Positions 1 through 7,948 of a DNA stretch of 46,870 nt are shown piece after piece; the first letter of the stretch is position 1; each line of letters begins with the position of its first letter. Source of the stretch: Hymenobacter glacialis. Its GTDB lineage: Bacteria; Bacteroidota; Bacteroidia; Cytophagales; Hymenobacteraceae. The stretch lies in contig NZ_MDZC01000055.1 of assembly GCF_001816165.1 (NCBI RefSeq), forward strand, positions 1-46,870, read 5' to 3'. The notes under the pieces were generated by a model. That model did not search any database. It saw nothing but the letters and a program-made list of their open reading frames with translations, and was not told the DNA's origin. The position numbers and the translations under genes are program-made.

Positions 1-171
1 CTGCGGGAGCTGGTGGCCGACGTGCGCGCCGGCCGCCCCACGTGCGCCGAGTGCCGCCCGCCCGTGGAGCGCGCCCTCACCGATTTGCTGGCCGTGCCCG
101 CCCCCGCGCCCGTTGCCGCACCGGCGCCCTCCCGGCTGGCACAGCGTTATTTCCAAGAGTTAAGCCGCTAG
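1..171 (+). CDS. C-terminal end of an unidentified protein (5' truncated)
   Basis: The first reading frame is open from the window edge to a TAG at 169-171 and gives 56 residues. It reads as real coding sequence: strong G/C bias at third positions, a CxxC pair (CAEC near residue 15), an Ala/Pro-rich linker, then a short helical end (RLAQRYFQELSR). The next gene starts 4 nt after the stop in the same direction, which suggests co-transcription. The tail is too short to assign a family. Confidence 0.6.
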   Translation: MRELVADVRAGRPTCAECRPPVERALTDLLAVPAPAPVAAPAPSRLAQRYFQELSR

Positions 172-175
172 TATC

Positions 176-1987
176 TTGTCTGTTTTTGCACCTCATCCTG
201 CTGTTTTTTACGTCTTGCTGGCCTGCTGCCTGCTGCTGGGTGCGGGGTTGATGGCAATGGCCTGGCAACGCCCGCGCCAACGGCACCGCGGGCTGCGGGT
301 ACTGGCGGGCGGCGTGGCTGCCGGGGCGCTGTGGCTCATGGCCTTCCCGCCGGAGCGCGAATTACCAGCAGCACGGGCCGAAGCCATATTGCTCACCGAC
401 GGCTACCACCCCGACACCCTGCAGCAGCTCGTGCGCCGGCTCGGAGCTGCCACTCCACAGTGGTACTACGGCAGCAGTGCCATACCCGCCAAAGCCCAGC
501 CGCTGAGCAGCCTGCTCACGCTGGGCGAACAGCAGCCGCCCCTCCGGCGCCTGCACGTGCTGGGCACGGGCCTGCCTGCCGCGCAGTTGAGCGCGCTGGG
601 TACCATTGCCATTCAGCCGCATCCAGGGCTGTCTCCGGCAGGCTTCCAAACAGCTTTGTGGGACCGGCAGGTGGCGCTGGGACAGTCATTTGGCGTGGAA
701 GGGAAAGTAACCCTGCCGCCGGCTGGCGAGCCGGCTTGGGTGTACCTGCGCGCAGCGGGGACACTTCGCGATTCGGCCCGGCTTCCCAAAGGCGGGGGTG
801 CTTTCCGGTTGCGCTACCTGCCCAAAGCCGCGGGGCGCACGCAGTACCACCTGTTGCTGCGCCGGGCCGGCCAGGTACTCGCTACCGAGCCGCTGCCGGT
901 GGAGGTGACTACCCCCGAACTACCCGCCGTGCTCCTGCTCACGGCCACTCCTTCTTTTGAATTCAAATTCCTGAAAAACTACCTGGCCGAAGCGCACTAC
1001 CCGGTAGCGCTGCGCACCACGGTCAGCCGGGGAATGGTGCAAACTGACTTTGTCAACCAGCCGGCCATGCCGCTGGGCCGCCTCACGCCGGCATTGCTTG
1101 CGCGCTTTGCGGTGCTGGTGGCCGATGCTCCTACCCTGGCCAGTTTGGCACGGCCCGAGAGCCAGGCTCTGCAGGCCGCCATCAGCGGGGGCCGCCTGGG
1201 CCTGGTGGTAGTGGCCGATGCCGCTCCGCTCCCGCGCACTGTGCCCGTCGGAACTTCGTTTGTCCTGCTGCCCCGCGCCGCAGCGCAGGCCGTGTCGCAG
1301 GCCCTAACGTGGCCCGAAGCGCCTACCGAAGCCAAGGCGGCCCTGCCCGCCCAAGTTCGGGCCACACCCTTGCTGCACGCGCTGATTACGGGGCCCAACA
1401 ATGCGGTGGCGGCGGCCAGCCGCCGGGCGGGCCTGGGCTTTGTAGTGGTATCGGCAGTGCCGGAAACATTTCAGTGGGGCTTGCAGGGCAACACGGCCGT
1501 GTACGCTTCTTTTTGGAACCGCCTGCTGACGGCGGCGGCGCCTCCGGCCCCTGCGGCCGCTACCTGGCGGGTAGCAGCGCAGTGGCCCCGGCCGCGCCAG
1601 CCGCTCACGCTCCAACTGGCCGGGGCGCTGCCCGCTGTCCAACCCATCGTTGGTCGTATGGCTGGTGGGCCATCGGTGCGGCTGGCCCTGCGCCAGGACC
1701 CGCGCCTGCCCGAGTGGAGCACCGCGCAGCTGTGGGCTACGGAGGCCGGCTGGCATCAGGTGCGCGGCCCGGGCAAAACCACCCACAGCTTCTACGTTTT
1801 TCCGGATTCTGCGTGGCAGGGACCGGAGTGGCAGGAGCGCCAGCAGGCGCTCCGGGTACGCTCGTCGGTTGAGCGGGCCACCACTGCGCTGCCTCCGGAA
1901 ACCGTGCGGGTCCCGTGGCCTGCGGCCTGGTTCTTTGGGCTTTTTCTGTTGGCTGCCGGGTATTTGTGGTTGGAGGAAAAGCTGTAG
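176..1987 (+). CDS. Large membrane-anchored protein with GATase-like/Bat-like periplasmic region
   Basis: This 603-residue protein has two N-terminal membrane helices (about residues 9-27 and 38-57), a long periplasmic part, and one C-terminal helix (about 582-598) ending in a short cytoplasmic tail. The pattern VLLLTATPSFEFKFLKNYL near residue 252 resembles the glutamine-amidotransferase-like fold found in large BatA-type membrane proteins, where it usually lacks enzymatic residues; that link is an inference. The only start keeping the first helix is TTG at 176, since an in-frame TAA lies at 161-163; the next ATG (251) would cut the helix. It follows the preceding stop by 4 nt. The function is unknown; a cell-envelope role is likely. 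Confidence 0.7.
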   Translation: MSVFAPHPAVFYVLLACCLLLGAGLMAMAWQRPRQRHRGLRVLAGGVAAGALWLMAFPPERELPAARAEAILLTDGYHPDTLQQLVRRLGAATPQWYYGSSAIPAKAQPLSSLLTLGEQQPPLRRLHVLGTGLPAAQLSALGTIAIQPHPGLSPAGFQTALWDRQVALGQSFGVEGKVTLPPAGEPAWVYLRAAGTLRDSARLPKGGGAFRLRYLPKAAGRTQYHLLLRRAGQVLATEPLPVEVTTPELPAVLLLTATPSFEFKFLKNYLAEAHYPVALRTTVSRGMVQTDFVNQPAMPLGRLTPALLARFAVLVADAPTLASLARPESQALQAAISGGRLGLVVVADAAPLPRTVPVGTSFVLLPRAAAQAVSQALTWPEAPTEAKAALPAQVRATPLLHALITGPNNAVAAASRRAGLGFVVVSAVPETFQWGLQGNTAVYASFWNRLLTAAAPPAPAAATWRVAAQWPRPRQPLTLQLAGALPAVQPIVGRMAGGPSVRLALRQDPRLPEWSTAQLWATEAGWHQVRGPGKTTHSFYVFPDSAWQGPEWQERQQALRVRSSVERATTALPPETVRVPWPAAWFFGLFLLAAGYLWLEEKL

Positions 1988-2061
1988 TACTTCGGCGCGC
2001 GCGGGCGCCGCTACATGGATAGCAGGAAGGCAAAGCTGAATGGCTTGTTCTGCGGTGAGTG

Positions 2062-2086
2062 GATGCTTCGCTGCGCTCAGCATGAC
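2062..2086. repeat. Solitary arm of dispersed palindrome family A
   Basis: GATGCTTCGCTGCGCTCAGC followed by ATGAC matches the right arm of the full palindromes at 15003, 21984 and 23821. No matching left arm lies nearby, so this is a half element or a decayed copy. Confidence 0.7.
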
Positions 2087-2143
2087 AGTACGGGTGAGAC
2101 TAAGCCATTTGCTGAGGCTGCGTGCCGCGTAGCCCCAAACAAA

Positions 2144-2169
2144 AAGGCCCCTGCCGTAGCGGGGGCCTT
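2144..2169 (-). terminator. Hairpin terminator, probably for the T9SS cargo gene
   Basis: AAGGCCCC and GGGGCCTT arms enclose a short loop. On the minus strand the stem is followed by a TTTTTG tract (2145-2140), as expected for a rho-independent terminator of the leftward gene. A weaker T-run on the plus side could also stop the rightward gene. Confidence 0.65.
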
Positions 2170-2185
2170 AGGTTTTCAGAATAAA

Positions 2186-2215
2186 CAGCCCGCCTGTCTT
2201 TCGGCGGGCGGGCTG
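2186..2215 (-). terminator. GC-rich hairpin directly after the T9SS gene stop
   Basis: CAGCCCGCC (2186-2194) pairs with GGCGGGCTG (2207-2215). It begins 8 nt past the stop codon of the leftward gene and has only a weak T-run. It may act with the hairpin at 2144-2169. Confidence 0.55.
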
Positions 2216-2222
2216 CTTCACC

Positions 2223-4994
2223 CTAATTTTTCTGGATGCGACGAATGGCCGTAACCGAATTCTGCTGTACTTCCAGCAGGTAGACACCGGCGGCTAAGCC
2301 AGCGGGCAGGAGTACTTCGCGGTTAGCAGCCAGGGCAGCAGGAGCCAGTACGAGGCGGCCGGTCAGGTCGCGTATGGCTACAGTGGCCGCACCGGCCTTG
2401 GGCAGCGCCACGGTGATGCGGTCGGTGGCGGGGTTCGGGAATACCGTGAGGCCGGGCAGGGCGTTGCCGGCCAGCGTGGCCGACACTAGGTTGAAGGTAG
2501 CAGCGCTGGTAGCCGTGCCACCGAGCGTGGTCACGGTGAGCAGGCCGCTCACGCTGCCCGTACCGGTTGGCACAACCAGCGTGATGCTCGTGGCCGATAC
2601 CACGGTAAAGTTGGTCACGGTAAAGCTGCCGATTTTCACCGCCGTAGCCCCCGTGAAATTGGTACCCGTGATGGTAACCGCCGTGCCAGGTCCGCCCGTG
2701 CTGGGCGTGAAGCTGGTGATGGTGGGCACCAACGCCGGGGCCGTGAAGTTGGTAATGGAGATATCATCGATGCTGATGCGGGGGTTGGAACCCGCTACGG
2801 TGTTGGTGCTGGAAATGCGCAAGCGCACGTTTCCAGCCTGGTTTACCGTGAAGGTGTAAGGCGTCAGCGTCGTGGTGAGAACTGCGGGCGCGCCCGCCAC
2901 CGTCGTGTAGCTCGTACCGCCATTTGTTGAGATTTCGAGCAGGAACGAAGCAGGTGCATCGGTGCCGTACAGCGCAGCGTTGATGGTGATAACACCCGCG
3001 CCAGTAGGCTTATCAAAATTCATGGCGATGAATCCGCCGCCGCGAATGCGCGCCGATTTCAAGCCGTTGAACCTGTCGGCAAACGACGTACCAAGCAAGG
3101 CATCAGTGAAGTTCCACACGCCGCTGTTCAGCGTCACATCGTCGGCCGCGTAGCTGGTTTTGGTACCGGTTTCAAAGTTCTCGAAAGCACCCGCCGTGCT
3201 GGGCTTGCTCACCGTGAACGTGAAGGCGCTCGACGTACCGGCCGCGTTGGTCACCGTGACGGGGAAACTACCAGCCGTAGCCAGCGCACTGGCCGGGATG
3301 GTAACAGTCAACGAAGTAGCGGTGCTGCTGGTCTGGGTGTAGTTCACACCGTTAAAATTAACCGTGGTAGTGGGCGTGAAGCCGGTACCGGCGATGGTGA
3401 GAACAACATCGGGGCCGCCTGCAACTTGCGAACTGGGCGTGAGGGCCGAAATAGTGGGCGGAACCGCCGCGGGCGTCACCGTGAAGGTAGCCGTGCTGGT
3501 GGCCGTGCCACCCGGCGTGGTTACGGCAATGGTGCCGCTGGCCGCTGCGGCCGGCACCACGAAGGTGATGGTGGTGGCATTGACCACCGTGAAGCCGGTG
3601 ATGCTAACCCCGTTCAGCGTCACTGCCGAAGCGTTGGTAAAATTGGTGCCGGTGATGGTGACGGTAGCGCCAACCTGGGCGCTGGCGGGCGTGAAGCTGG
3701 TGATGGTGGGAGCAGGAACCGTGACAGCAGTTACGGTACCGGTTACAGCCACGTTAACGGTGGTTGCGCCGGTGCTGGCCACGGTCACGTTGCCGGCGTA
3801 GGTTCCAATTGCGGCACCGGTCAGACGCACGTACACGGGGGTAGCGGCAGCAGTACCAGTAGTTTGCGGTACGGTGACGGAAGCGGCGAAGCCGGAAGTC
3901 GCGCTCAGCGACACTTCGTAGCCGGCCGGAGCCGTAACTACTACGCCCGCCGTGAGGGTAGTGCCGCCTACACTTACCGCTTGCGTAGCCGAAGCCGTGC
4001 CAACGGCGGTAGTGAAGGCGGTGAGAGTAGTGGGAGTGGCCGTAACGGTAGCCGAGGCCGGTCCCGCGCAGCCCGCGTTAAGGGGCGCGTCGGTGGCGGT
4101 TAGCATAACGGGGGTAGTGCCGCCCGTGGGGTTCACGGTGTTTGCACCGGATGGCCACACGCCGTCGGCGTCGCTGTTGCAGTTGAGCACGGCGCCGGTA
4201 GCCACCGAATACTCTACCACGCGCTGTACGCCCGCCGCATTGGCCCGGGGCACAAGGGTGTTCCAGGTACCGGCAGTGGTTGAGTAATAAGGAACAACAG
4301 AGCTGAACGTTACGCCGATGTTTTCTACCACCGTTGCGGCAAGCGGCCGGCCGGTGCCCGCCACGTTGTCAAAGAGCGCAACGGCATTGCCGGCGGTGGC
4401 GTTAGAAGCGCCCTGAATGCCCGTGCCCGTGGAGGCAAAGTCCAGGGTAGTGATGCTCTGATTGAGCGCTAAGCGCTTCTCCACCACGGTAGGTGCAGAA
4501 TCCTTGGCCAGGGTAATTGCCGGAAATATCAGGTTGCCGGCGGTGTAGCGCGCATTGCCCGAATTCAGGAAGGCAAACCAGCCCGTGTAGGAGCCGGCCG
4601 CGTCCGTCACGAAGGTCATGTAGCTTCCAGACGTGGTCAAGCTGGCCGTTGAGGCCGACGAGTAGGTGACGACGTTCGTGGTGCTCACGTTGATAAACAC
4701 CGGGATGCCGGCCCCCGAACTGGTGGCGCCGCCAAAGTCTACCGTGCCCCCGCCCGTGGTGGCGTTGGTGGTGCCCAGCACGTAGCCCCGGTAGAGGGTA
4801 GACGGGGTCAGGTTGCTCACCGTGGCCCGGAAGAGCACCGGCAAGCGGGTGGCAGTGCCACTGGCCATGAACTGCGGTACGATGAGGCCGGTAAAGTCGG
4901 CCTGGGTCAGCGCCTGCGCGCTGCTGCCCAGCGGCAATAGCAGGAGCAGCACAGCCAGGCAAGTGAGCAACCGCGTTGTGAAGAAGTGCTTCAT
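2223..4994 (-). CDS. Secreted IPT/TIG-repeat protein with T9SS C-terminal sorting domain
   Basis: This 923-residue protein starts with a clear signal peptide (MKHFFTTRLL, then a Leu-rich core, SSAQA). The first 300 residues match no family I can name. Then come Thr/Ala/Val-rich beta-sandwich repeats, including three IPT/TIG-type modules with the hallmark TITGTNF or TIAGTGF. A jelly-roll-like region between the second and third begins FENFETG and ends ISIDDISITNF. The last 80 or so residues form a Por-type sorting domain: VFPNPATDRITV, then DLTGRLV, then LAAGVYLLEV, ending RRIQKN. Such tails direct export by the type IX system and surface attachment or release. The ATG at 4994 is chosen because it begins the signal peptide; a farther in-frame start would add an implausible leader. 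It has its own promoter and terminators. The ligand is unknown; adhesion is a guess. Confidence 0.9.
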   Translation of the reverse strand: MKHFFTTRLLTCLAVLLLLLPLGSSAQALTQADFTGLIVPQFMASGTATRLPVLFRATVSNLTPSTLYRGYVLGTTNATTGGGTVDFGGATSSGAGIPVFINVSTTNVVTYSSASTASLTTSGSYMTFVTDAAGSYTGWFAFLNSGNARYTAGNLIFPAITLAKDSAPTVVEKRLALNQSITTLDFASTGTGIQGASNATAGNAVALFDNVAGTGRPLAATVVENIGVTFSSVVPYYSTTAGTWNTLVPRANAAGVQRVVEYSVATGAVLNCNSDADGVWPSGANTVNPTGGTTPVMLTATDAPLNAGCAGPASATVTATPTTLTAFTTAVGTASATQAVSVGGTTLTAGVVVTAPAGYEVSLSATSGFAASVTVPQTTGTAAATPVYVRLTGAAIGTYAGNVTVASTGATTVNVAVTGTVTAVTVPAPTITSFTPASAQVGATVTITGTNFTNASAVTLNGVSITGFTVVNATTITFVVPAAAASGTIAVTTPGGTATSTATFTVTPAAVPPTISALTPSSQVAGGPDVVLTIAGTGFTPTTTVNFNGVNYTQTSSTATSLTVTIPASALATAGSFPVTVTNAAGTSSAFTFTVSKPSTAGAFENFETGTKTSYAADDVTLNSGVWNFTDALLGTSFADRFNGLKSARIRGGGFIAMNFDKPTGAGVITINAALYGTDAPASFLLEISTNGGTSYTTVAGAPAVLTTTLTPYTFTVNQAGNVRLRISSTNTVAGSNPRISIDDISITNFTAPALVPTITSFTPSTGGPGTAVTITGTNFTGATAVKIGSFTVTNFTVVSATSITLVVPTGTGSVSGLLTVTTLGGTATSAATFNLVSATLAGNALPGLTVFPNPATDRITVALPKAGAATVAIRDLTGRLVLAPAALAANREVLLPAGLAAGVYLLEVQQNSVTAIRRIQKN

Positions 4995-5068
4995 ATACTT
5001 AAAATGAGTGAAAAGGAGAAAAATGAATGATGATAATTGAATGAGAGGAGCTTTGAGCTTCCGCTTCC

Positions 5069-5076
5069 CAAATATA
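5069..5076 (-). promoter_or_regulatory. -7 box (TATATTTG) for the T9SS cargo gene
   Basis: The minus strand reads TATATTTG, an exact match to the Bacteroidota TAnnTTTG element, about 75 nt before the ATG at 4994. No good TTTG box is seen upstream at the expected distance. Confidence 0.5.
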
Positions 5077-5131
5077 TGCGTGGTTGGCAATATTCTGACT
5101 CATGGCATTGGAGCGTGGGGCCCGCTGCCGC

Positions 5132-5989
5132 TCATTCCCAGAGCGGGTAGTGCTCCAGGTGCACTTCCTGCTCAAAGAAGATGCGGGTGCTTTCCTCAAA
5201 CGAGCGGGTGAAGTCCGAAACGTAGAAATGATGCGCCGGCGGAGTGGCGGCGGCTGGTGCCAGCAAGCCCTGCGCCGCCAGGTAGGCTTCGGCATCGGCG
5301 GCTACCACATCGGAGGCATCCAGCACATCCACTTGCCCCCGGTAGTAGCGCGCAATCTGGTCCTTGATGAGCGGGTAGTGGGTGCAGGCCAGCACCAGCG
5401 CGTCGATGTCGGCCAGGGCAGCGTTACTGAGGTAGGTGCCAATGATGTCGTCGCTGATGGAGTTACTGAAAAAGCCTTCCTCTATCATGGGCACGAGCAG
5501 CGGCGTGGCTAGTGACTGTAGGTCCACGCCGGCGTCGAGCTCGTCTACCTTCTTTTTGTACACATTGGAGTTCACCGTCTGCTTCGTGCCGATGAGGCCC
5601 ACCCGGCGGCCGGCATAGGCCCGGCCCAGGTGCGCCACAATGGGGTCGATAACGTTGAGCACCCGCGCTTTAGAACCCACGTACTCGCGCACCAGCTCAT
5701 AAGCGGCGGCCGAGGCCGAGTTGCAGGCTATCATGATGAGCTTGCAGTGCTGGCGGAGCAGCAGGTCGCAAATCTTCACCGAATAAGCCTGAATGGCAGC
5801 GGCGCTTTTGTCGCCGTACGGCAGGTGGGCCGTGTCGCCGAAGTACACAATCCGCTCGTGCGGCAGGCGGCGGGCCACGGCCCGGGCCACGGTAAGCCCC
5901 CCAATTCCGGAATCGAACATGCCGATGGGCCGGGAATCGCGGGCCGTGGTCGTGGGCAAACCAGCGGGCAAAGCAGCTGCAGTTGTCAT
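5132..5989 (-). CDS. murI: Glutamate racemase
   Basis: MurI interconverts L- and D-glutamate, supplying D-Glu for peptidoglycan in the cytoplasm. The 285-residue product has the family order: DSGIGG (26-31), YFGDTAHLPYG (49-59), the first catalytic Cys in ACNSAS (Cys89), and the second catalytic Cys in LACTHYPLIKD. The ATG at 5989 is preferred over an in-frame upstream start (6049), because the normal N-terminus lies just before DSGIGG and a TACCTTTG box ends 4 nt upstream of it. The next gene downstream, on the same strand, has its own promoter, so murI is probably monocistronic. Confidence 0.95.
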   Translation of the reverse strand: MTTAAALPAGLPTTTARDSRPIGMFDSGIGGLTVARAVARRLPHERIVYFGDTAHLPYGDKSAAAIQAYSVKICDLLLRQHCKLIMIACNSASAAAYELVREYVGSKARVLNVIDPIVAHLGRAYAGRRVGLIGTKQTVNSNVYKKKVDELDAGVDLQSLATPLLVPMIEEGFFSNSISDDIIGTYLSNAALADIDALVLACTHYPLIKDQIARYYRGQVDVLDASDVVAADAEAYLAAQGLLAPAAATPPAHHFYVSDFTRSFEESTRIFFEQEVHLEHYPLWE

Positions 5990-5993
5990 GCGG

Positions 5994-6001
5994 CAAAGGT
6001 A
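5994..6001 (-). promoter_or_regulatory. -7 box (TACCTTTG) abutting the murI start
   Basis: The minus strand reads TACCTTTG, then four bases, then ATG. With the usual distance from this box to the transcription start, the mRNA would begin at or very near the A of the start codon. No TTTG box is visible at N18 upstream. Confidence 0.5.
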
Positions 6002-6107
6002 GGCCGGGGCCCGACCTCGACCGCAGCATGGCGAGGCTTTTCCCCGCATACCGGGCCAATTCTTATAAATCTCCTATATTTAGCATCCCTTCAGGACCAT
6101 CATTCCC

Positions 6108-6335
6108 ATGAGTACCATTCTGGCCGAAATAGACCACGTCCTGGCCGCGCACGACAACCGGCAGGGCCGGCCCGTAGCCATTTACCTGGGCGAACGCAAG
6201 CTCACCCAGCTCACCCTGGACGCCGCCCGCTCTGCCCTCCCCGACCTGAGCACCGATTCGGGCCGCCCCCTCACCTACCGCAACCTCGAGCTGCTGCGCG
6301 ACGAAGTGGACGTGGACGGATTACGGGTTATCTGA
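6108..6335 (+). CDS. Small acidic protein of unknown function
   Basis: The 75-residue product begins MSTILAEIDHVLAAHDNRQG and contains YLGERKLTQLTL, with an acidic C-terminus (DEVDVDGLRVI). It has strong coding base bias and an ATG start after an AT-rich leader that could hold a promoter. It has no signal peptide or membrane segment. It is convergent with the GDSL gene. I recognise no family. Confidence 0.6.
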   Translation: MSTILAEIDHVLAAHDNRQGRPVAIYLGERKLTQLTLDAARSALPDLSTDSGRPLTYRNLELLRDEVDVDGLRVI

Positions 6336-6352
6336 GCTGATTTATCTGTGGT

Positions 6353-7048
6353 TCAAATAAGCGGCTGCAGCACGGTCCACACCGTGCGGGCCACAATGCG
6401 GTGCCCGGCGGGCGTTGGGTGGATGCCATCGGGCTGGTTCAGGCGGCGCTCCCCGCCCACGCCTTCCAGCAGAAAGGGAATCAGGACCAGGTCTCTTTCT
6501 TTAGCAATTTCCTGGTAGAGGGCTTTAAAGTCGGCGGCGTAGGCCACGCCCAGATTGGGTGGAATCTGCATGCCGGCCAATACGATTTGCGCGCCGGGGC
6601 TGCGGCGCCGCACCGTGTCGATGATGGCCAGCAGGTTGCTACGCGTGGCGGTGAGCGGCAGGCCGCGCAGGCCGTCGTTGCCGCCCAGCTCCAGCACAAA
6701 CACGTCCACGGGCTGGCGCAGCACCCAGCCCACGCGGCTGCGACCGCCGGCCGTGGTTTCGCCGCTCAGGCCGGCGTTGATTACTTCGTATTTCAGATTG
6801 AGCGAATCTATTTTCTCGGCTATCAGCCCCGGAAAGGCCTGGTCGGGCTCCACGCCGTAGCCGGCTGTGAGGCTGTTGCCGAAAAACAGCAGGCGCTTCT
6901 TGCCGGTGGCGGCCGTGGGTGGCGTGGCAGGCGTGCGGGCCGGGACAGCCGCGGGCGCCGCCGCCGGGGCATCGGCAGTGGTATTGGAGTTGCAGGCGCT
7001 CAGGGCCAGGGCAAGCAGAGCGGCAACGCAGGAGCGAACAACAATCAT
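6353..7048 (-). CDS. GDSL-type arylesterase/thioesterase I lipoprotein (TesA-like)
   Basis: This 231-residue SGNH hydrolase carries a lipoprotein signal (lipobox LALSAC, Cys19), an Ala/Pro-rich linker, and the hydrolase domain from residue 50. Block I reads FFGNSLTAGYG with the nucleophile Ser59; family members more often have GDS, but GNS occurs in this group. Block III is GGNDGLRG, and block V holds the Asp and His in DGIHPTPAGH. It would hydrolyse acyl or aryl esters in the periplasm or at a membrane surface. It lies convergent to the small gene at 6108 and divergent from the ABC exporter, consistent with the frequent pairing of tesA-like genes with ybbA/ybbP-type exporters. Confidence 0.88.
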   Translation of the reverse strand: MIVVRSCVAALLALALSACNSNTTADAPAAAPAAVPARTPATPPTAATGKKRLLFFGNSLTAGYGVEPDQAFPGLIAEKIDSLNLKYEVINAGLSGETTAGGRSRVGWVLRQPVDVFVLELGGNDGLRGLPLTATRSNLLAIIDTVRRRSPGAQIVLAGMQIPPNLGVAYAADFKALYQEIAKERDLVLIPFLLEGVGGERRLNQPDGIHPTPAGHRIVARTVWTVLQPLI

Positions 7049-7246
7049 GGGCAGGAATTGGGACCGAAATGGTAAAGGCAGAAAACATCGCCAGGGTTTT
7101 GGCGTCTTGCCTGTTGGTAACGAACGGAGACCAGACCGGTTACGTCTTTACTGCTAATTAAAACCGCTGGCTAAACAGCTGGCTGGGCCCCTGGGCTGCT
7201 GCTCCCGCCGTTGGGCGGCAATTCATCTCCGATTTATTCTTTTTGC

Positions 7247-7948
7247 ATGAGCATTCTCCGCGTCGATAACCTTACCAAAACCTACGCCAGTGCGGGCCAC
7301 GAGCTCACGGTGCTGCAAGCCGTGAGCTTCGAGCTGCAGCCGGCCGACACCTTCGCGATTGTGGGGCCCTCGGGCTCGGGCAAAACCACGCTGCTGGGCC
7401 TGTGCGCCGGCCTGGACCGGGCCACGTCCGGCAGCGTCTGGCTCAACGGCATCCAGCTCGATAACCTGAGCGAGGACCAACGGGCAGCCGTGCGCAACCA
7501 GCACGTGGGCTTCATTTTCCAGAATTTCCAGCTGCTGCCCACCCTCACGGCCCTCGAAAACGTGCTGGTGCCGCTGGAGCTGCGCGGGCAACGCGGCGCG
7601 GCCAAAACTGCCCTGGCCCTGCTCGACCGCGTGGGCCTGGCCGACCGCGCCCAGCACTACCCGGCCCAGCTTTCGGGTGGCGAGCAGCAGCGCGTGAGCC
7701 TGGCCCGGGCCTTTGCCAACCGCCCGGCCCTGCTCTTTGCCGACGAGCCCACCGGCAACCTCGACCCCGATACCAGCGAACGGGTCGTCAGCCTGTTGTT
7801 CGACCTGAACCGCGAGGCCGGCACCACGCTGGTGCTCGTGACGCACGACCTGGACCTGGCGGCCCGCACCCAGCGCACCCTGCGCCTGCGCGGCGGTGCC
7901 GTGCTGGCCGATTACGCCAATATCGCTCATGCTCAGCCCAATGCATAG
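7247..7948 (+). CDS. ABC transporter ATP-binding protein (YbbA/LolD-like)
   Basis: The 233-residue ATPase has Walker A GPSGSGKT (40-47), a Q-loop in FIFQNFQLLPTL, the signature LSGGEQQRVSLARAF, Walker B LLFADEPTGNLD and an H-loop in LVTHD. This arrangement is typical of ATPases that serve FtsX-fold permeases (MacB/LolD class). The ATG at 7247 is chosen because the beta-strand MSILRVDNLTKTY is the normal beginning. It overlaps the permease gene, so the two are one transporter. The substrate is unknown; nearness to the TesA-like lipoprotein matches the ybbA-ybbP-tesA arrangement of other bacteria. Confidence 0.93.
   Translation: MSILRVDNLTKTYASAGHELTVLQAVSFELQPADTFAIVGPSGSGKTTLLGLCAGLDRATSGSVWLNGIQLDNLSEDQRAAVRNQHVGFIFQNFQLLPTLTALENVLVPLELRGQRGAAKTALALLDRVGLADRAQHYPAQLSGGEQQRVSLARAFANRPALLFADEPTGNLDPDTSERVVSLLFDLNREAGTTLVLVTHDLDLAARTQRTLRLRGGAVLADYANIAHAQPNA

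Larger units (their letters stand above)
1988..2222. other. Convergent intergenic region
   Basis: This gap between two convergent genes holds a solitary half of the dispersed palindrome family and two hairpins that can act as terminators, listed separately. No gene is seen. Confidence 0.6.

Noticed and set aside
3440..4100. Internal similarity within the T9SS gene as DNA repeats
   Set aside because: The similarity reflects repeated protein modules (IPT/TIG and Thr/Ala/Val-rich strands), not exact DNA copies.
6353..7048. GNS in place of GDS in the esterase as a lost active site
   Set aside because: The nucleophilic Ser and the later Asp/His block are intact, and an Asn before the Ser is tolerated in this group.
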